DNA from: Petrachloros mirabilis ULC683
GTDB taxonomy: Bacteria; Cyanobacteriota; Cyanobacteriia; Thermosynechococcales; Thermosynechococcaceae
Length of the DNA: 64,000 nucleotides
Direction of reading: 5' to 3'
Assembly: GCF_009939295.1 (NCBI RefSeq)
Contig: NZ_WVIC01000008.1
Location: forward strand, 47,680-111,679
The translations under genes and the position numbers were made by a program. Below, one piece after another: positions 18,957 to 26,881 of the stretch (its first letter is position 1; every line of letters begins with the position of its first letter). Under the pieces are notes generated by a model. That model did not search any database and was not told the DNA's origin. It saw only the letters and a program-made list of their open reading frames with translations.

Positions 18957-19356
18957 GCTACCCTCCTATAAATCTTGTGCGAATTCAATCGCTTGTGTAA
19001 TGTCTTGCTACTGAGAGTTAGGAACTAGGCTTGAAGCCCCTCTCCCGCTCTGGGCTACTGTGTACACACAAGTCTGAGAAAAACGTTTTCACCCTGCATT
19101 CGCCCCCTACATCCCCCATTCTGGGGGACTGTGAGATATTCAGAACCCCCCAAACTGGGGGGCAGGGGGGCGAGTGTAAGGATGCTAGAGGCTTTTTAAT
19201 CATCTTCTTAAAGTCCGAGGTGGGAGCGCTTCATCAGAATGCTTAACCTGACTTTGCCGTAGATTTCTTATCCTATACTCAGACTGGGGTCAGGCAAAAA
19301 TCATCTGTGTCCTTTAGGCTAGGTCTATTGCCCTATCTGACTGATGGCGATTGTCA
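18957..19356. other. Intergenic region with a family A repeat
   Basis: 400 bp without a gene between the antitoxin fragment and the histidine kinase. It holds one decayed family A repeat (separate entry). The remaining 140 bp before the kinase gene show no feature I can support. Confidence 0.5.
19055..19213. repeat. Family A repeat copy A1 (right end lost)
   Basis: The left terminal repeat CTACTGTGTACACACAAG starts at 19055, followed by two GC-rich hairpins made of CCCCC-ATTCT-GGGGG and CCCCCC-AAACT-GGGGGG. The right side reads GAGGCTTTTTAATCATCTTC, the reverse complement of the inner left part of copy A4, but then stops matching before the expected GTGTACAC end. The element is therefore truncated on its right. 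The left flank, CCCTCTCCCGCTCTGGG, belongs to another repeat's hairpin. Confidence 0.6.
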
Positions 19357-20913
19357 ATGGTGTGGCCTCTTTCTGGCAAAGCTTTTCTTAAGATTGATCC
19401 TCAATCCCTATCTTTTCGGCTGACTGCGGCCCTGGTGGGCTTTTTTATTGTGGGGCTGGGGGGAGTTGCCTTGTGGACAAGCTGGAAAACCCAGCAGATC
19501 TTAATTTCGGGGCGGAAGCAAGATATTGCCCTAGTCGCAGAGCGAATTGAGGAAGATATTCGGCTCTATCACGAGATGCTGCCCTGGCACTCCAGTGTGC
19601 AAAAAGCCTTAGATAACCGCGCCTCTCCCACCTTGTTTCTCTGGGTTGAACAGGCGGATCAGCAGCTATTGGCGGCTGCACCGGATGTGGAGGGGGCGCT
19701 GTGGCGATCGATGCAGTCTCCTCAGGTGTTGTCCAATACTATCCACTTCGAGAGAATGCCGCAGATTTATACCCTGCGCAACCGCAAGCTTGTGGCCTGT
19801 AGCAGCCCCCTAATTGTGCAGAACCAATCCCTGGGGCGGCTCTACCTGGCTTGGGATATTACCAACGAGTATCAGAATGTGGTGACCCTCCAGCGCACCT
19901 TGTTGGGGGCAGCCCTGGTGGGGATGTTGGTGACGGCGATGACCATTGCTTGGTTTGTGAAGCGATCGCTGCATCCGCTCTGTGAGTTAACCCATTGGGC
20001 CAAGGCGCTTTCGGCTGAAGACCTGGATGAGCCAACACTGCTAGTAGAGCCGACCACCAGTGAGCTACGTGACTTGGTGCGGGGGTTTCGGTGCATGTTG
20101 GATCGGCTGGCAGTAGCCTGGCAACAGCAGCAGTTGGCGACAGCCCAGCAGGAACAATTTGTTAGCAATGTCTCACACGAGATGCGAACTCCATTAACAA
20201 TTATTAACGGCTATTTGCAGAGCCTGTTGCGCCGTCCAGATGCTCTCTGCGAAACCCAACGTCATGCCCTGGAAATTGCCAGCTCCGAAACCCAGTACAC
20301 CATTCACCTACTCAAGGATTTATTAGATCTGGCTCGGGCGGATCAGGGCGCTATGGCCTTTAAGCTTGAGGTTCTGATTCTGGATGATCTGGTAGCAGAG
20401 GTCGTACAAATGGCGGCACAGTTTAGTCATCGGAGGATCAACGTGGAGGTGGCTGCGGAGATGATTCCCATCTATGCCGATCCGACTCGACTCAAGCAAG
20501 TGCTGATGAATCTGATCGAAAATGCCATGAAGTATTCTGAGCCGGAAAGTCCGATTACTCTTAAGTTGGGACAGAGGCAGACCATGGCCGAGATTCAAGT
20601 GTGCGATCGCGGCGATGGCATCCCTCTGCATCAGCAATCACGGTTATTTGAGCGCTTCTATCGGGTCGATGCCTCCCGCACCCGCGCCACTGGGGGATCT
20701 GGCCTGGGTCTGGCCATTGTCAAAACCTTTACTGAGGGGATGGGAGGTGAGGTCAGTGTCACCTCCCAAATGGGTCAGGGCAGTACCTTTACCGTGAAGC
20801 TGCCCTTGGCCATATCGCCGTTGTCCGACCGTCTTGAAGCAGAAGATCTCCTGGCAGTTGATTTCACCTCAACTTCAGGCGACAGTGTGAGCAGTGCAAG
20901 TGCCCAGGTTTAG
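19357..20913 (+). CDS. Membrane sensor histidine kinase
   Basis: A 518-residue classical histidine kinase. Two membrane spans (about residues 20-40 and 180-200) flank a periplasmic sensing region. A HAMP domain follows (KRSLHPLCELTHWAKALSAE). The H-box is VSNVSHEMRTPLTIINGYLQ, the N-box NLIENAMKYSEPE, and the G-boxes DRGDGIP and GGSGLGLAIV. The start is taken as ATG 19357; a TTG lies two codons upstream. The response regulator begins 42 bp after its stop, so they form a cognate pair. The stimulus is unknown. Confidence 0.92.
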   Translation: MVWPLSGKAFLKIDPQSLSFRLTAALVGFFIVGLGGVALWTSWKTQQILISGRKQDIALVAERIEEDIRLYHEMLPWHSSVQKALDNRASPTLFLWVEQADQQLLAAAPDVEGALWRSMQSPQVLSNTIHFERMPQIYTLRNRKLVACSSPLIVQNQSLGRLYLAWDITNEYQNVVTLQRTLLGAALVGMLVTAMTIAWFVKRSLHPLCELTHWAKALSAEDLDEPTLLVEPTTSELRDLVRGFRCMLDRLAVAWQQQQLATAQQEQFVSNVSHEMRTPLTIINGYLQSLLRRPDALCETQRHALEIASSETQYTIHLLKDLLDLARADQGAMAFKLEVLILDDLVAEVVQMAAQFSHRRINVEVAAEMIPIYADPTRLKQVLMNLIENAMKYSEPESPITLKLGQRQTMAEIQVCDRGDGIPLHQQSRLFERFYRVDASRTRATGGSGLGLAIVKTFTEGMGGEVSVTSQMGQGSTFTVKLPLAISPLSDRLEAEDLLAVDFTSTSGDSVSSASAQV

Positions 20914-20955
20914 AGAAATAACGCTTTGCTATCCTTTCGTGACGCTGAACAGGCC

Positions 20956-21630
20956 ATGAAACCTCATATCTTGCTGGTTGAAGATGAAGCAAAACTGGCT
21001 CAGTTTGTACAAATGGAACTGACCCACGAGGGCTATCAGGTTACTGTGGCCGAGGATGGCATTACCGGGCTAACTCAGGCTCGGGAAACCCACCCCGATC
21101 TGATTCTTCTAGATTGGATGCTGCCAGGATTGTCGGGCTTAGAGTTGTGTCGGCGGCTGCGCGATACCGGAGATAAGGTGCCAGTTGTCTTGCTGACGGC
21201 GCGAGATGATGTGCAAGATCGAGTGGCAGGGCTGGATGCTGGTGCCGATGACTATGTGGTGAAACCCTTTAGCATTGAGGAATTGTTGGCTCGGGTTCGC
21301 GCCCATTTGCGCCGCACCCATGAGCCGGATTCAGAGGCACTGCACTTTGCCGACCTGATGCTGCACCAGGGGTCGCGGGAGGTATCTCGGGGGCAGCGGG
21401 CGATTGAGTTGACCGCCAAAGAGTTTGATCTGTTGGTTTACTTGATGCGCCATCCTCGCCAGGTCTTGACCCGCGATCGCATCCTCGAAGAAGTCTGGGG
21501 ATATGACTTTATGGGCGACTCCAACATCATTGAAGTCTATATTCGCTATCTGCGGCTGAAATTAGAAGAGTCTGGAGAATCCCGTCTGATTCAAACCGTG
21601 CGCGGGGTTGGCTACGTGCTGAGAGACTGA
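20956..21630 (+). CDS. OmpR-family response regulator
   Basis: A 224-residue response regulator. The receiver begins with [14 protein letters not shown], the phospho-accepting Asp is in [10 protein letters not shown], and the Lys in [14 protein letters not shown]. The C-terminal winged helix has [13 protein letters not shown] and [17 protein letters not shown]. The start is the ATG at 20956. It directly follows the histidine kinase and is 12 bp before the deacetylase gene, so the three are probably one transcription unit. Regulon unknown. Confidence 0.92.
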   Translation: MKPHILLVEDEAKLAQFVQMELTHEGYQVTVAEDGITGLTQARETHPDLILLDWMLPGLSGLELCRRLRDTGDKVPVVLLTARDDVQDRVAGLDAGADDYVVKPFSIEELLARVRAHLRRTHEPDSEALHFADLMLHQGSREVSRGQRAIELTAKEFDLLVYLMRHPRQVLTRDRILEEVWGYDFMGDSNIIEVYIRYLRLKLEESGESRLIQTVRGVGYVLRD

Positions 21631-21642
21631 GAGACTAAAACC

Positions 21643-22341
21643 ATGACCCTGGCACCCTGGCTACCGCTCATCCATCGGCTGGTCAGCCCCTGGTTTCAAG
21701 ACTGCCTTTGGCAGGGAAGTCCAGTGCTCCCCGAAATTGCCCTCACCTTTGATGATGGCCCCCACCCCGAGTACACCCCAGCTCTGTTGGCGGTGCTGCG
21801 TTCCCACACCATCCCCGCCACCTTTTTTTGCTTAGGAGAGCGGGTAAAATACTTTCCCGACCTGGTTCGCGCCACTGTTGCAGAAGGGCACTGGCTTGGG
21901 TTGCACGGCTACACCCATCAATCTTTTCCGTTCATGCCCCTGGTAGCTGTGCAGCAATCGCTCCAGCAAACCCAGCAGATCATCGCATCCACCTGTAACC
22001 TTGACGCCAGCCAGTTACGAGATGTGCGCCCCCCCAATGGTTTACTCACCCCGCGTCTGCAACGACACCTCAGTCAGTGGGGATATCGCACCGTCCAGTG
22101 GACTGTCGTTCCCGTTGATTGGGTGTGTCCCGGCGTGGCCGTGGTCACCCAGCGCATCCTCAAACAAACTCGCAACGGAGCCATCATTGTATTACACGAT
22201 GGTTTTTGCGGAGGCCGGGATGTCGCCGCGATCGCCAGACAAGTTATCCCAGCGTTGCAAGCTCAGGGCTTTCGCTTTGTCACCTTGGATCGGCTTTGGC
22301 AACAGCACAAGAGATCCCACCCCACCCAGCACAGGCCATGA
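21643..22341 (+). CDS. Polysaccharide deacetylase (NodB domain)
   Basis: A 232-residue NodB-fold deacetylase. Motif 1 is ALTFDDGPHPEYTPALL (general base and metal Asp), motif 2 is LGLHGYTHQS (metal His pair, in the place of the usual HxxxH), and a later segment is DVRPPNGLLTPRL (RxPxG). It likely removes acetyl groups from a cell-wall or exopolysaccharide sugar. No signal peptide is obvious, so its site of action is unclear. It is probably co-transcribed with the two-component system upstream. Confidence 0.85.
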   Translation: MTLAPWLPLIHRLVSPWFQDCLWQGSPVLPEIALTFDDGPHPEYTPALLAVLRSHTIPATFFCLGERVKYFPDLVRATVAEGHWLGLHGYTHQSFPFMPLVAVQQSLQQTQQIIASTCNLDASQLRDVRPPNGLLTPRLQRHLSQWGYRTVQWTVVPVDWVCPGVAVVTQRILKQTRNGAIIVLHDGFCGGRDVAAIARQVIPALQAQGFRFVTLDRLWQQHKRSHPTQHRP

Positions 22342-22934
22342 TTTGATAGATTTTGCCAATCCTACCGCGATAGGTTAAAGATCATGATTTTTGATTCCAT
22401 CAAGATTCAGATTCCGACATCGCTCCAGTACCGTTAAAACGACCGCTGCCGATGCGGACAGAACCGTCCAAACTACCATCCCTAAGAAAGTTCAGCATCT
22501 TTTTGCCTTAACCTGAGCAGCATCCCTGGTCAGGGATCTCTGTTCTATCTACCTCCTTCAGGGTCAAGCCTGGGGGCGAAGCCCGACAATTGCAGTTAGA
22601 AAAGCTACAATCGTTGAGGTCTGGATACAGTTCATAAATCCAGCAGGATTATGACTATTCTTTAAGCAGGTGGCCAAGCCTTGCTGACACGATTAGATTG
22701 TGGATGGGGGAATTAACGGCTGCTTTTTCGGAGAATCTCCAGCGCCCAGATTCTTGACTACCTATATTGATAGCGGTTTACAGATCAATACAGATCAATG
22801 AAGTAGGGGTGTAGGGGGCAATGTTCCCTGCGTGGGGGTTTCGCTCCCACACCTCGTATCTCACTCAGGTGAGAGCCGCTATAAATAGATTACTGTCTCC
22901 TTTTTCGTTCATTTGGGAGTATGAGGAAGCCGGC
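22342..22934. other. 593-bp intergenic region upstream of the primary sigma factor
   Basis: A long leader for the sigma-factor gene. It holds one family E repeat (22769-22883). The rest, 22342-22768, has no open frame or hairpin I can name. Its size suggests a long regulated 5' region. Confidence 0.5.
22769..22883. repeat. Family E repeat copy E1
   Basis: A palindromic element of about 115 bp: left end GATAGCGGTTTACAGATCAA, right end GTGAGAGCCGCTATA, with a central hairpin containing CCTGCGTGGGGG. It contains the doubled unit ACAGATCAAT. The same element is present in inverted orientation at 30679-30786. It lies 52 bp before the sigma-factor start codon, inside its leader. Confidence 0.65.
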
Positions 22935-24053
22935 ATGACTCAAGCCGATAATGTACTTGAAGCCATCCAAGAACCCACTAGTGAGCTGGAAACGCTACTT
23001 GTGGATAATCTAAAGGACGATCCTGGTGAAGATGCCCAGCCAGATGAAGACGATAAAGCGGGAAAATCTCCAGCGGCTCGTCGGCGCAGCCAAGCAAAGA
23101 AAAAGCACTACACCGAAGACTCGATTCGGCTTTATCTCCAGGAAATTGGTCGAATTCGTCTGTTGCGGGCTGATGAAGAAATCGAGCTGGCGCGCAAAAT
23201 CGCTGATCTGCTGGAGCTAGAGCGCATCTATGATGATCTGTTTGATCAGCTCGATCGAGATCCCACCGATCAAGAGTGGGCGGCTGCGGTAGATATGCCC
23301 CTGATGCCTTTCCGCCATCGCTTGCATCTGGGTCGCCGTGCCAAAGATAAAATGGTGCAGTCGAATCTGCGGCTGGTGGTTTCCATTGCCAAAAAATATA
23401 TGAATCGGGGGTTGTCTTTTCAAGACCTGATCCAAGAAGGCAGCCTGGGGCTGATTCGAGCCGCTGAAAAGTTTGACCACGAAAAAGGCTATAAGTTCTC
23501 AACCTACGCCACCTGGTGGATTCGGCAGGCTATTACCCGGGCGATCGCAGATCAATCTCGCACCATTCGCCTCCCAGTTCACCTGTATGAGACCATCTCT
23601 CGAATTAAGAAAACCACCAAACTGCTCTCTCAAGAAATGGGTCGTAAGCCCACCGAAGAAGAGATTGCCACCCGCATGGAGATGACCATTGAGAAGCTGC
23701 GCTTTATCGCCAAATCGGCTCAGCTCCCCATTTCTCTGGAAACCCCCATCGGTAAAGAAGAAGACTCACGCCTGGGTGACTTTATTGAATCTGACGGTGA
23801 AACCCCCGAAGATCAAGTCTCTAAAAATCTACTCCGCGAAGACCTAGAAAGTGTGTTAGATACCCTCAGCCCTCGTGAGCGGGATGTGCTGAAGCTGCGC
23901 TACGGTCTAGATGATGGGCGCATGAAGACCCTTGAAGAAATTGGTCAAATCTTCAACGTCACCCGCGAGCGCATTCGCCAAATCGAAGCCAAAGCTCTGC
24001 GAAAGCTGCGCCATCCGAACCGCAACAGCGTTCTCAAGGAGTATATTCGTTAG
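22935..24053 (+). CDS. sigA: Primary RNA polymerase sigma factor (SigA/RpoD)
   Basis: A 372-residue group 1/2 sigma-70 factor. Region 1.2 starts [16 protein letters not shown]; regions 2.1-2.4 include [18 protein letters not shown] and [20 protein letters not shown]; region 4.2 includes [19 protein letters not shown]. The N-terminus with an acidic stretch ([18 protein letters not shown]) and overall completeness fit the principal factor. The start is the ATG at 22935; the open frame extends upstream to 22821 into a repeat element, which is not coding. A group 2 sigma factor cannot be fully excluded. Confidence 0.92.
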   Translation: MTQADNVLEAIQEPTSELETLLVDNLKDDPGEDAQPDEDDKAGKSPAARRRSQAKKKHYTEDSIRLYLQEIGRIRLLRADEEIELARKIADLLELERIYDDLFDQLDRDPTDQEWAAAVDMPLMPFRHRLHLGRRAKDKMVQSNLRLVVSIAKKYMNRGLSFQDLIQEGSLGLIRAAEKFDHEKGYKFSTYATWWIRQAITRAIADQSRTIRLPVHLYETISRIKKTTKLLSQEMGRKPTEEEIATRMEMTIEKLRFIAKSAQLPISLETPIGKEEDSRLGDFIESDGETPEDQVSKNLLREDLESVLDTLSPRERDVLKLRYGLDDGRMKTLEEIGQIFNVTRERIRQIEAKALRKLRHPNRNSVLKEYIR

Positions 24054-24057
24054 CCTT

Positions 24058-24240
24058 AGAGGCCCGTCTGAAAAGCCTCATTCATCCCTGCATTAGCCTC
24101 CCCAACCCCCCCTCACGCAGCGTACCCGCAGGGCGTAATTTTGGAGGGAGAAAGCCAAAAACTCTGCTCATTTCCCCCAGAATTGGGGGGCTAGGGGGGC
24201 AAGTGCAAGGTCTAAGCAATTTCTTAAACAAGCTCTTAGG
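24058..24240. repeat. Family D-like repeat copy D3
   Basis: Starts AGAGGCCCGTCTGAAAAG, similar to the reverse complement of the right end of D1 and D2 (AGAGGCGGTTTGAAAAG). Internal GC-rich tracts include TTTCCCCCAGAATTGGGGGG. The right end is diverged (CTTAAACAAGCTCTTAGGG). A decayed copy. Confidence 0.4.
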
Positions 24241-24264
24241 GTTGTCATAAATTTGCTGATTAAT

Positions 24265-24295
24265 AGGGGTAGAACATGTTCTACCCCTTTGTTTT
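24265..24295 (+). terminator. Intrinsic terminator
   Basis: A perfect inverted repeat AGGGGTAGAACA/TGTTCTACCCCT (24265-24288) with no loop bases between the arms, followed by TTGTTTTG. The T-rich tail on the plus strand suits termination of sigA transcription; it lies about 210 bp after the sigA stop. Confidence 0.75.
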
Positions 24296-24447
24296 GGATT
24301 CTTAATCGAATTTTAAGTGCTTGAGAGCAAATTCTAGGTTCAGAAGTGCATACTAAGCTAGAGCCTGTTTGCAAAGTCGCATTGGAAGCTGCACCTATGG
24401 CTGCAAACCCGCACCGCTCTATTTTCATAACTGTGCAGAAAGTTGCC

Positions 24448-25764
24448 ATGAGCCAACGAACCTGGATTCTCCGCCATCTCTATCTACGCTTATCTACACC
24501 CCGATCAACTGCGAATGGGGGTTTTATTCTTCCCATTGTGGTGGGCATGGGCTTGTTAATTATTTTGCTTGGGCTCACCTCCTTGATTCGGGCTCAAGAT
24601 GACCAAAAATCAGCCACGGCTCAAAAAGCGACCAACCAGAGTCTGAGTATTGCTGAGACGGGGGTGACGCGCACCCAGGCATTGCTCAATCGGTTTCCTT
24701 CTCTCGCCAGCGTGGGGTTTGATGCTGAAGGTGCAGGTGATCTCTGGTTCAATGCTTACCAAAAGCTACCGTGCCCAGACAATAGCAACACGGGTTTTCT
24801 CACTGGAGAATGGGTCAAGGTTGGCAACAACCAGAGTACGCAGGACAGTAATGAATTTCAGATTGTTTCCTATGAACCGATCATTCCCCCCAGTTTTAAT
24901 GACGCTGCGATCGCTAAACTGCAAGTGGTTGGAAGACATAAACCCCAAAAACAAACTGCTACAGCAGAAGATCTGACCGCTGAAGTCGGAACGTCTACAA
25001 CTGCCTTAAAGGTTGATCTTCAACTCCAGCGCGTGGGTTTGGCAACCCTCTGGGTGAATGAGGCAGATCTGGGAAATAATAAGATTGCCGGAAATGCGTG
25101 GGTGAATGCCTGTACCCCCAGTAGTGGTATTTCAGCATCCAATCTTGTCCAGCCCACTGACCCAGATGAATCAGCTTATACCATTACAACCAACCCAGGG
25201 ATGGGCTTTCCGAGTATTCCTGACATCCCGGCAGGGGCAATCTCCATTCCTGCCATTACTGATACGCTCACGCTGCCCAGAGCTGGAGATAGCCCATCCA
25301 GTGATGGTCGCTACTACTATTCGGTCAGCAAAAATGGAGCCGGATATTCCATTCAACTCACTGGCAATCGAGAATTAACCATTCCCACTGGGTCAAAAGT
25401 TACCTTGTTCTTGCAGGGCAATATCAACATGGGCGGTACTGTCAAGGTCAACCACGAAGGGACACCAACCAATCTGCAAGTTTATGGGAGTTCTTCAACC
25501 ACGACTATCACCCTGCGAGGCAATTCAAAAACCAATATGTTTTTGTTTGCCCCTGAAGCCACGGTGGGCGTGAGCGGCGGGGGTACTGCCCCACCAACCA
25601 TTGTGGGCTATGTGTGGGCGAAGAAGTGGTCTGGCTCTAATTCCTCACAATTGATGGTGCAAGCACCCCCTAGTGATGCTGATCTGGATTTACCTAGCGA
25701 AATCCTCAGTCAGTTTTATCGGGCAGGTTCAGTGCGTGCTTGGCAGCGCTCTGAAGTGAAATAA
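24448..25764 (+). CDS. PilX-like pseudopilin
   Basis: A 438-residue protein with a type IV prepilin-like N-terminus: after about 21 leader residues, GGFILPIVVGMGLLIILLGL, the pattern of PilX/GspK-type minor pseudopilins. No Glu at +5 is visible, and the pilin-like helix continues SLIRAQDDQKSATAQKATNQ. The large C-terminal domain (Gly/Thr/Ser-rich, with FLQGNINMGGTVKVNHEG and MFLFAPEATVGVSGGG) probably faces outward and resembles domains in cyanobacterial hormogonium polysaccharide pseudopilins. The start is the ATG at 24448; an upstream in-frame start at 24346 would add 34 residues without a pilin leader. No other pil genes are nearby. Confidence 0.65.
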   Translation: MSQRTWILRHLYLRLSTPRSTANGGFILPIVVGMGLLIILLGLTSLIRAQDDQKSATAQKATNQSLSIAETGVTRTQALLNRFPSLASVGFDAEGAGDLWFNAYQKLPCPDNSNTGFLTGEWVKVGNNQSTQDSNEFQIVSYEPIIPPSFNDAAIAKLQVVGRHKPQKQTATAEDLTAEVGTSTTALKVDLQLQRVGLATLWVNEADLGNNKIAGNAWVNACTPSSGISASNLVQPTDPDESAYTITTNPGMGFPSIPDIPAGAISIPAITDTLTLPRAGDSPSSDGRYYYSVSKNGAGYSIQLTGNRELTIPTGSKVTLFLQGNINMGGTVKVNHEGTPTNLQVYGSSSTTTITLRGNSKTNMFLFAPEATVGVSGGGTAPPTIVGYVWAKKWSGSNSSQLMVQAPPSDADLDLPSEILSQFYRAGSVRAWQRSEVK

Positions 25765-25833
25765 TTTATGGCGAAGCAGTTCGCTGGACTTCAATTTCTG
25801 CGATCGCACCTTCCATGGGTACCCGCTCATCTC

Positions 25834-26322
25834 TTAAGCGTTCAAAAGTCGGCCAATCCAGGTGTTGATAAAGTTGCGGAACTGGTGCTTGCGGTACCAG
25901 CGCTGAAAGGCTAGCTCATAGGCTTCGCCATCGGGATGGTAAACATTCCAGGCGTTGAGACTCAGCTTGAGTCCCCATCCCAAGAGTACATACAGCGACC
26001 AAGGGGTTGAGAATCCGGTCAGGAGGTTAATCAGGACGAGGATGCCGTTGACAATCCCGTAGCGACCTAGGTCGCGCCTCAGATTCGCCTGTCGATATTG
26101 ATTAAACGCTTGGCGTTTTTGCAGTTCGCCTTGCTGCTGTTGCCAGGTCTGCTCGGCAACGTCCAGCTCGGCAGGGGTAATGCCCAGGTCGGCAGCAATT
26201 TCGAGAAGCTGCGATCGCGTGAACTCTCCCTGATAAACTTGACGGGCGATCGCCACATTAAGGATTTGCTGCACCTCTTCTTGGGTGTAGTACCGAATTG
26301 GCTGCGACTGAAAATTTGACAT
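25834..26322 (-). CDS. 2TM-domain protein with N-terminal SHOCT-like helix
   Basis: A 162-residue protein. The N-terminal part (RYYTQEEVQQILNVAIARQV, SRSQLLEIAADLGIT-like) forms a small helical domain found in cyanobacterial 2TM proteins. Two spans follow: IVNGILVLINLLTGF and WSLYVLLGWGLKLSLNAW. The C-terminus is basic/aromatic (FQRWYRKHQFRNFINTWIG). The start at 26322 is chosen over 26352. Function unknown. Confidence 0.7.
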   Translation of the reverse strand: MSNFQSQPIRYYTQEEVQQILNVAIARQVYQGEFTRSQLLEIAADLGITPAELDVAEQTWQQQQGELQKRQAFNQYRQANLRRDLGRYGIVNGILVLINLLTGFSTPWSLYVLLGWGLKLSLNAWNVYHPDGEAYELAFQRWYRKHQFRNFINTWIGRLLNA

Positions 26323-26881
26323 GCTCCCGTCTCCCGAGGTACTCCGCAGCAAGGACGCTTGAGCGTACCGACCTTACTTCTTACTTATATCAAATCTGGT
26401 TTCAGACCTGGTAGGGAGAGATCGTCCCCCAACATGGGCATCAAAAAAGGGAACAGGGGCTCTTCTAAGAAACAAGAATCTAAAGCCTCCGACCACTCAC
26501 CCACTTCAGCTTTGCTAAGGGGGTCATTGAATTTGGGCTGTTTCCAGACTTGTGAACGCCTACTGGGATAAAACTAAAGCCCAAATTTTGGTGCATTGGG
26601 GATTTGTATCGGGTGCATCCCACTTTCGTAACCCTCACCCTAAATCCCCTCCCAGAGCGAGAGAGGGACTTTGAATCCGGCTCCCCTTCTCCCCTTCTCC
26701 CTTTTTGGGAAAAGGGGCTGGGGGATGAGGGACAACTTGCAAAACTGGGATACACCCGAGTTGATTTTTGCAGTTCGTCTGAGTTCTAGAATAGTGACTG
26801 GATTGAAAGATGCCTGTTTTTGCCAAGCCTGGGGTTTGATATGATGGCAAAATCACTCGCCAGTTTGGTGGAAGAATCAGA
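26323..26881. other. 559-bp intergenic region with family B repeat
   Basis: Upstream of the kinase-FGE gene and divergent from the 2TM gene. It contains family B copy B1 (26609-26759). The rest (26323-26608 and 26760-26881) has no support for a gene. Confidence 0.5.
26609..26759. repeat. Family B repeat copy B1
   Basis: A 151-bp element with ends TCGGGTGCATCCCA and TGGGATACACCCGA (inverted, 12 of 14 matched). Inside are two hairpin-rich tracts (CCTCCCAGAGCGAGAGAGG and GGGAAAAGGGGCTGGGGG). An inverted copy lies at 50572-50714. Confidence 0.65.

Larger units (their letters stand above)
24054..24447. other. 394-bp intergenic region after sigA
   Basis: Contains a family D-like repeat (24058-24240) and a strong terminator hairpin (24265-24295). 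The remaining 24296-24447 precede the pseudopilin gene and hold no feature I can name. Confidence 0.5.

Noticed and set aside
19055..19213. CRISPR array
   Set aside because: The repeated tracts are hairpins of dispersed elements with unequal spacing and no regular spacers; no cas genes are in the window.
19018..19246. Overlapping frames on both strands in the region after the antitoxin
   Set aside because: They arise from the palindromic family A repeat and its hairpins.
22821..22934. N-terminal extension of sigA
   Set aside because: The stretch is part of a family E repeat whose copy at 30.7 kb is non-coding.
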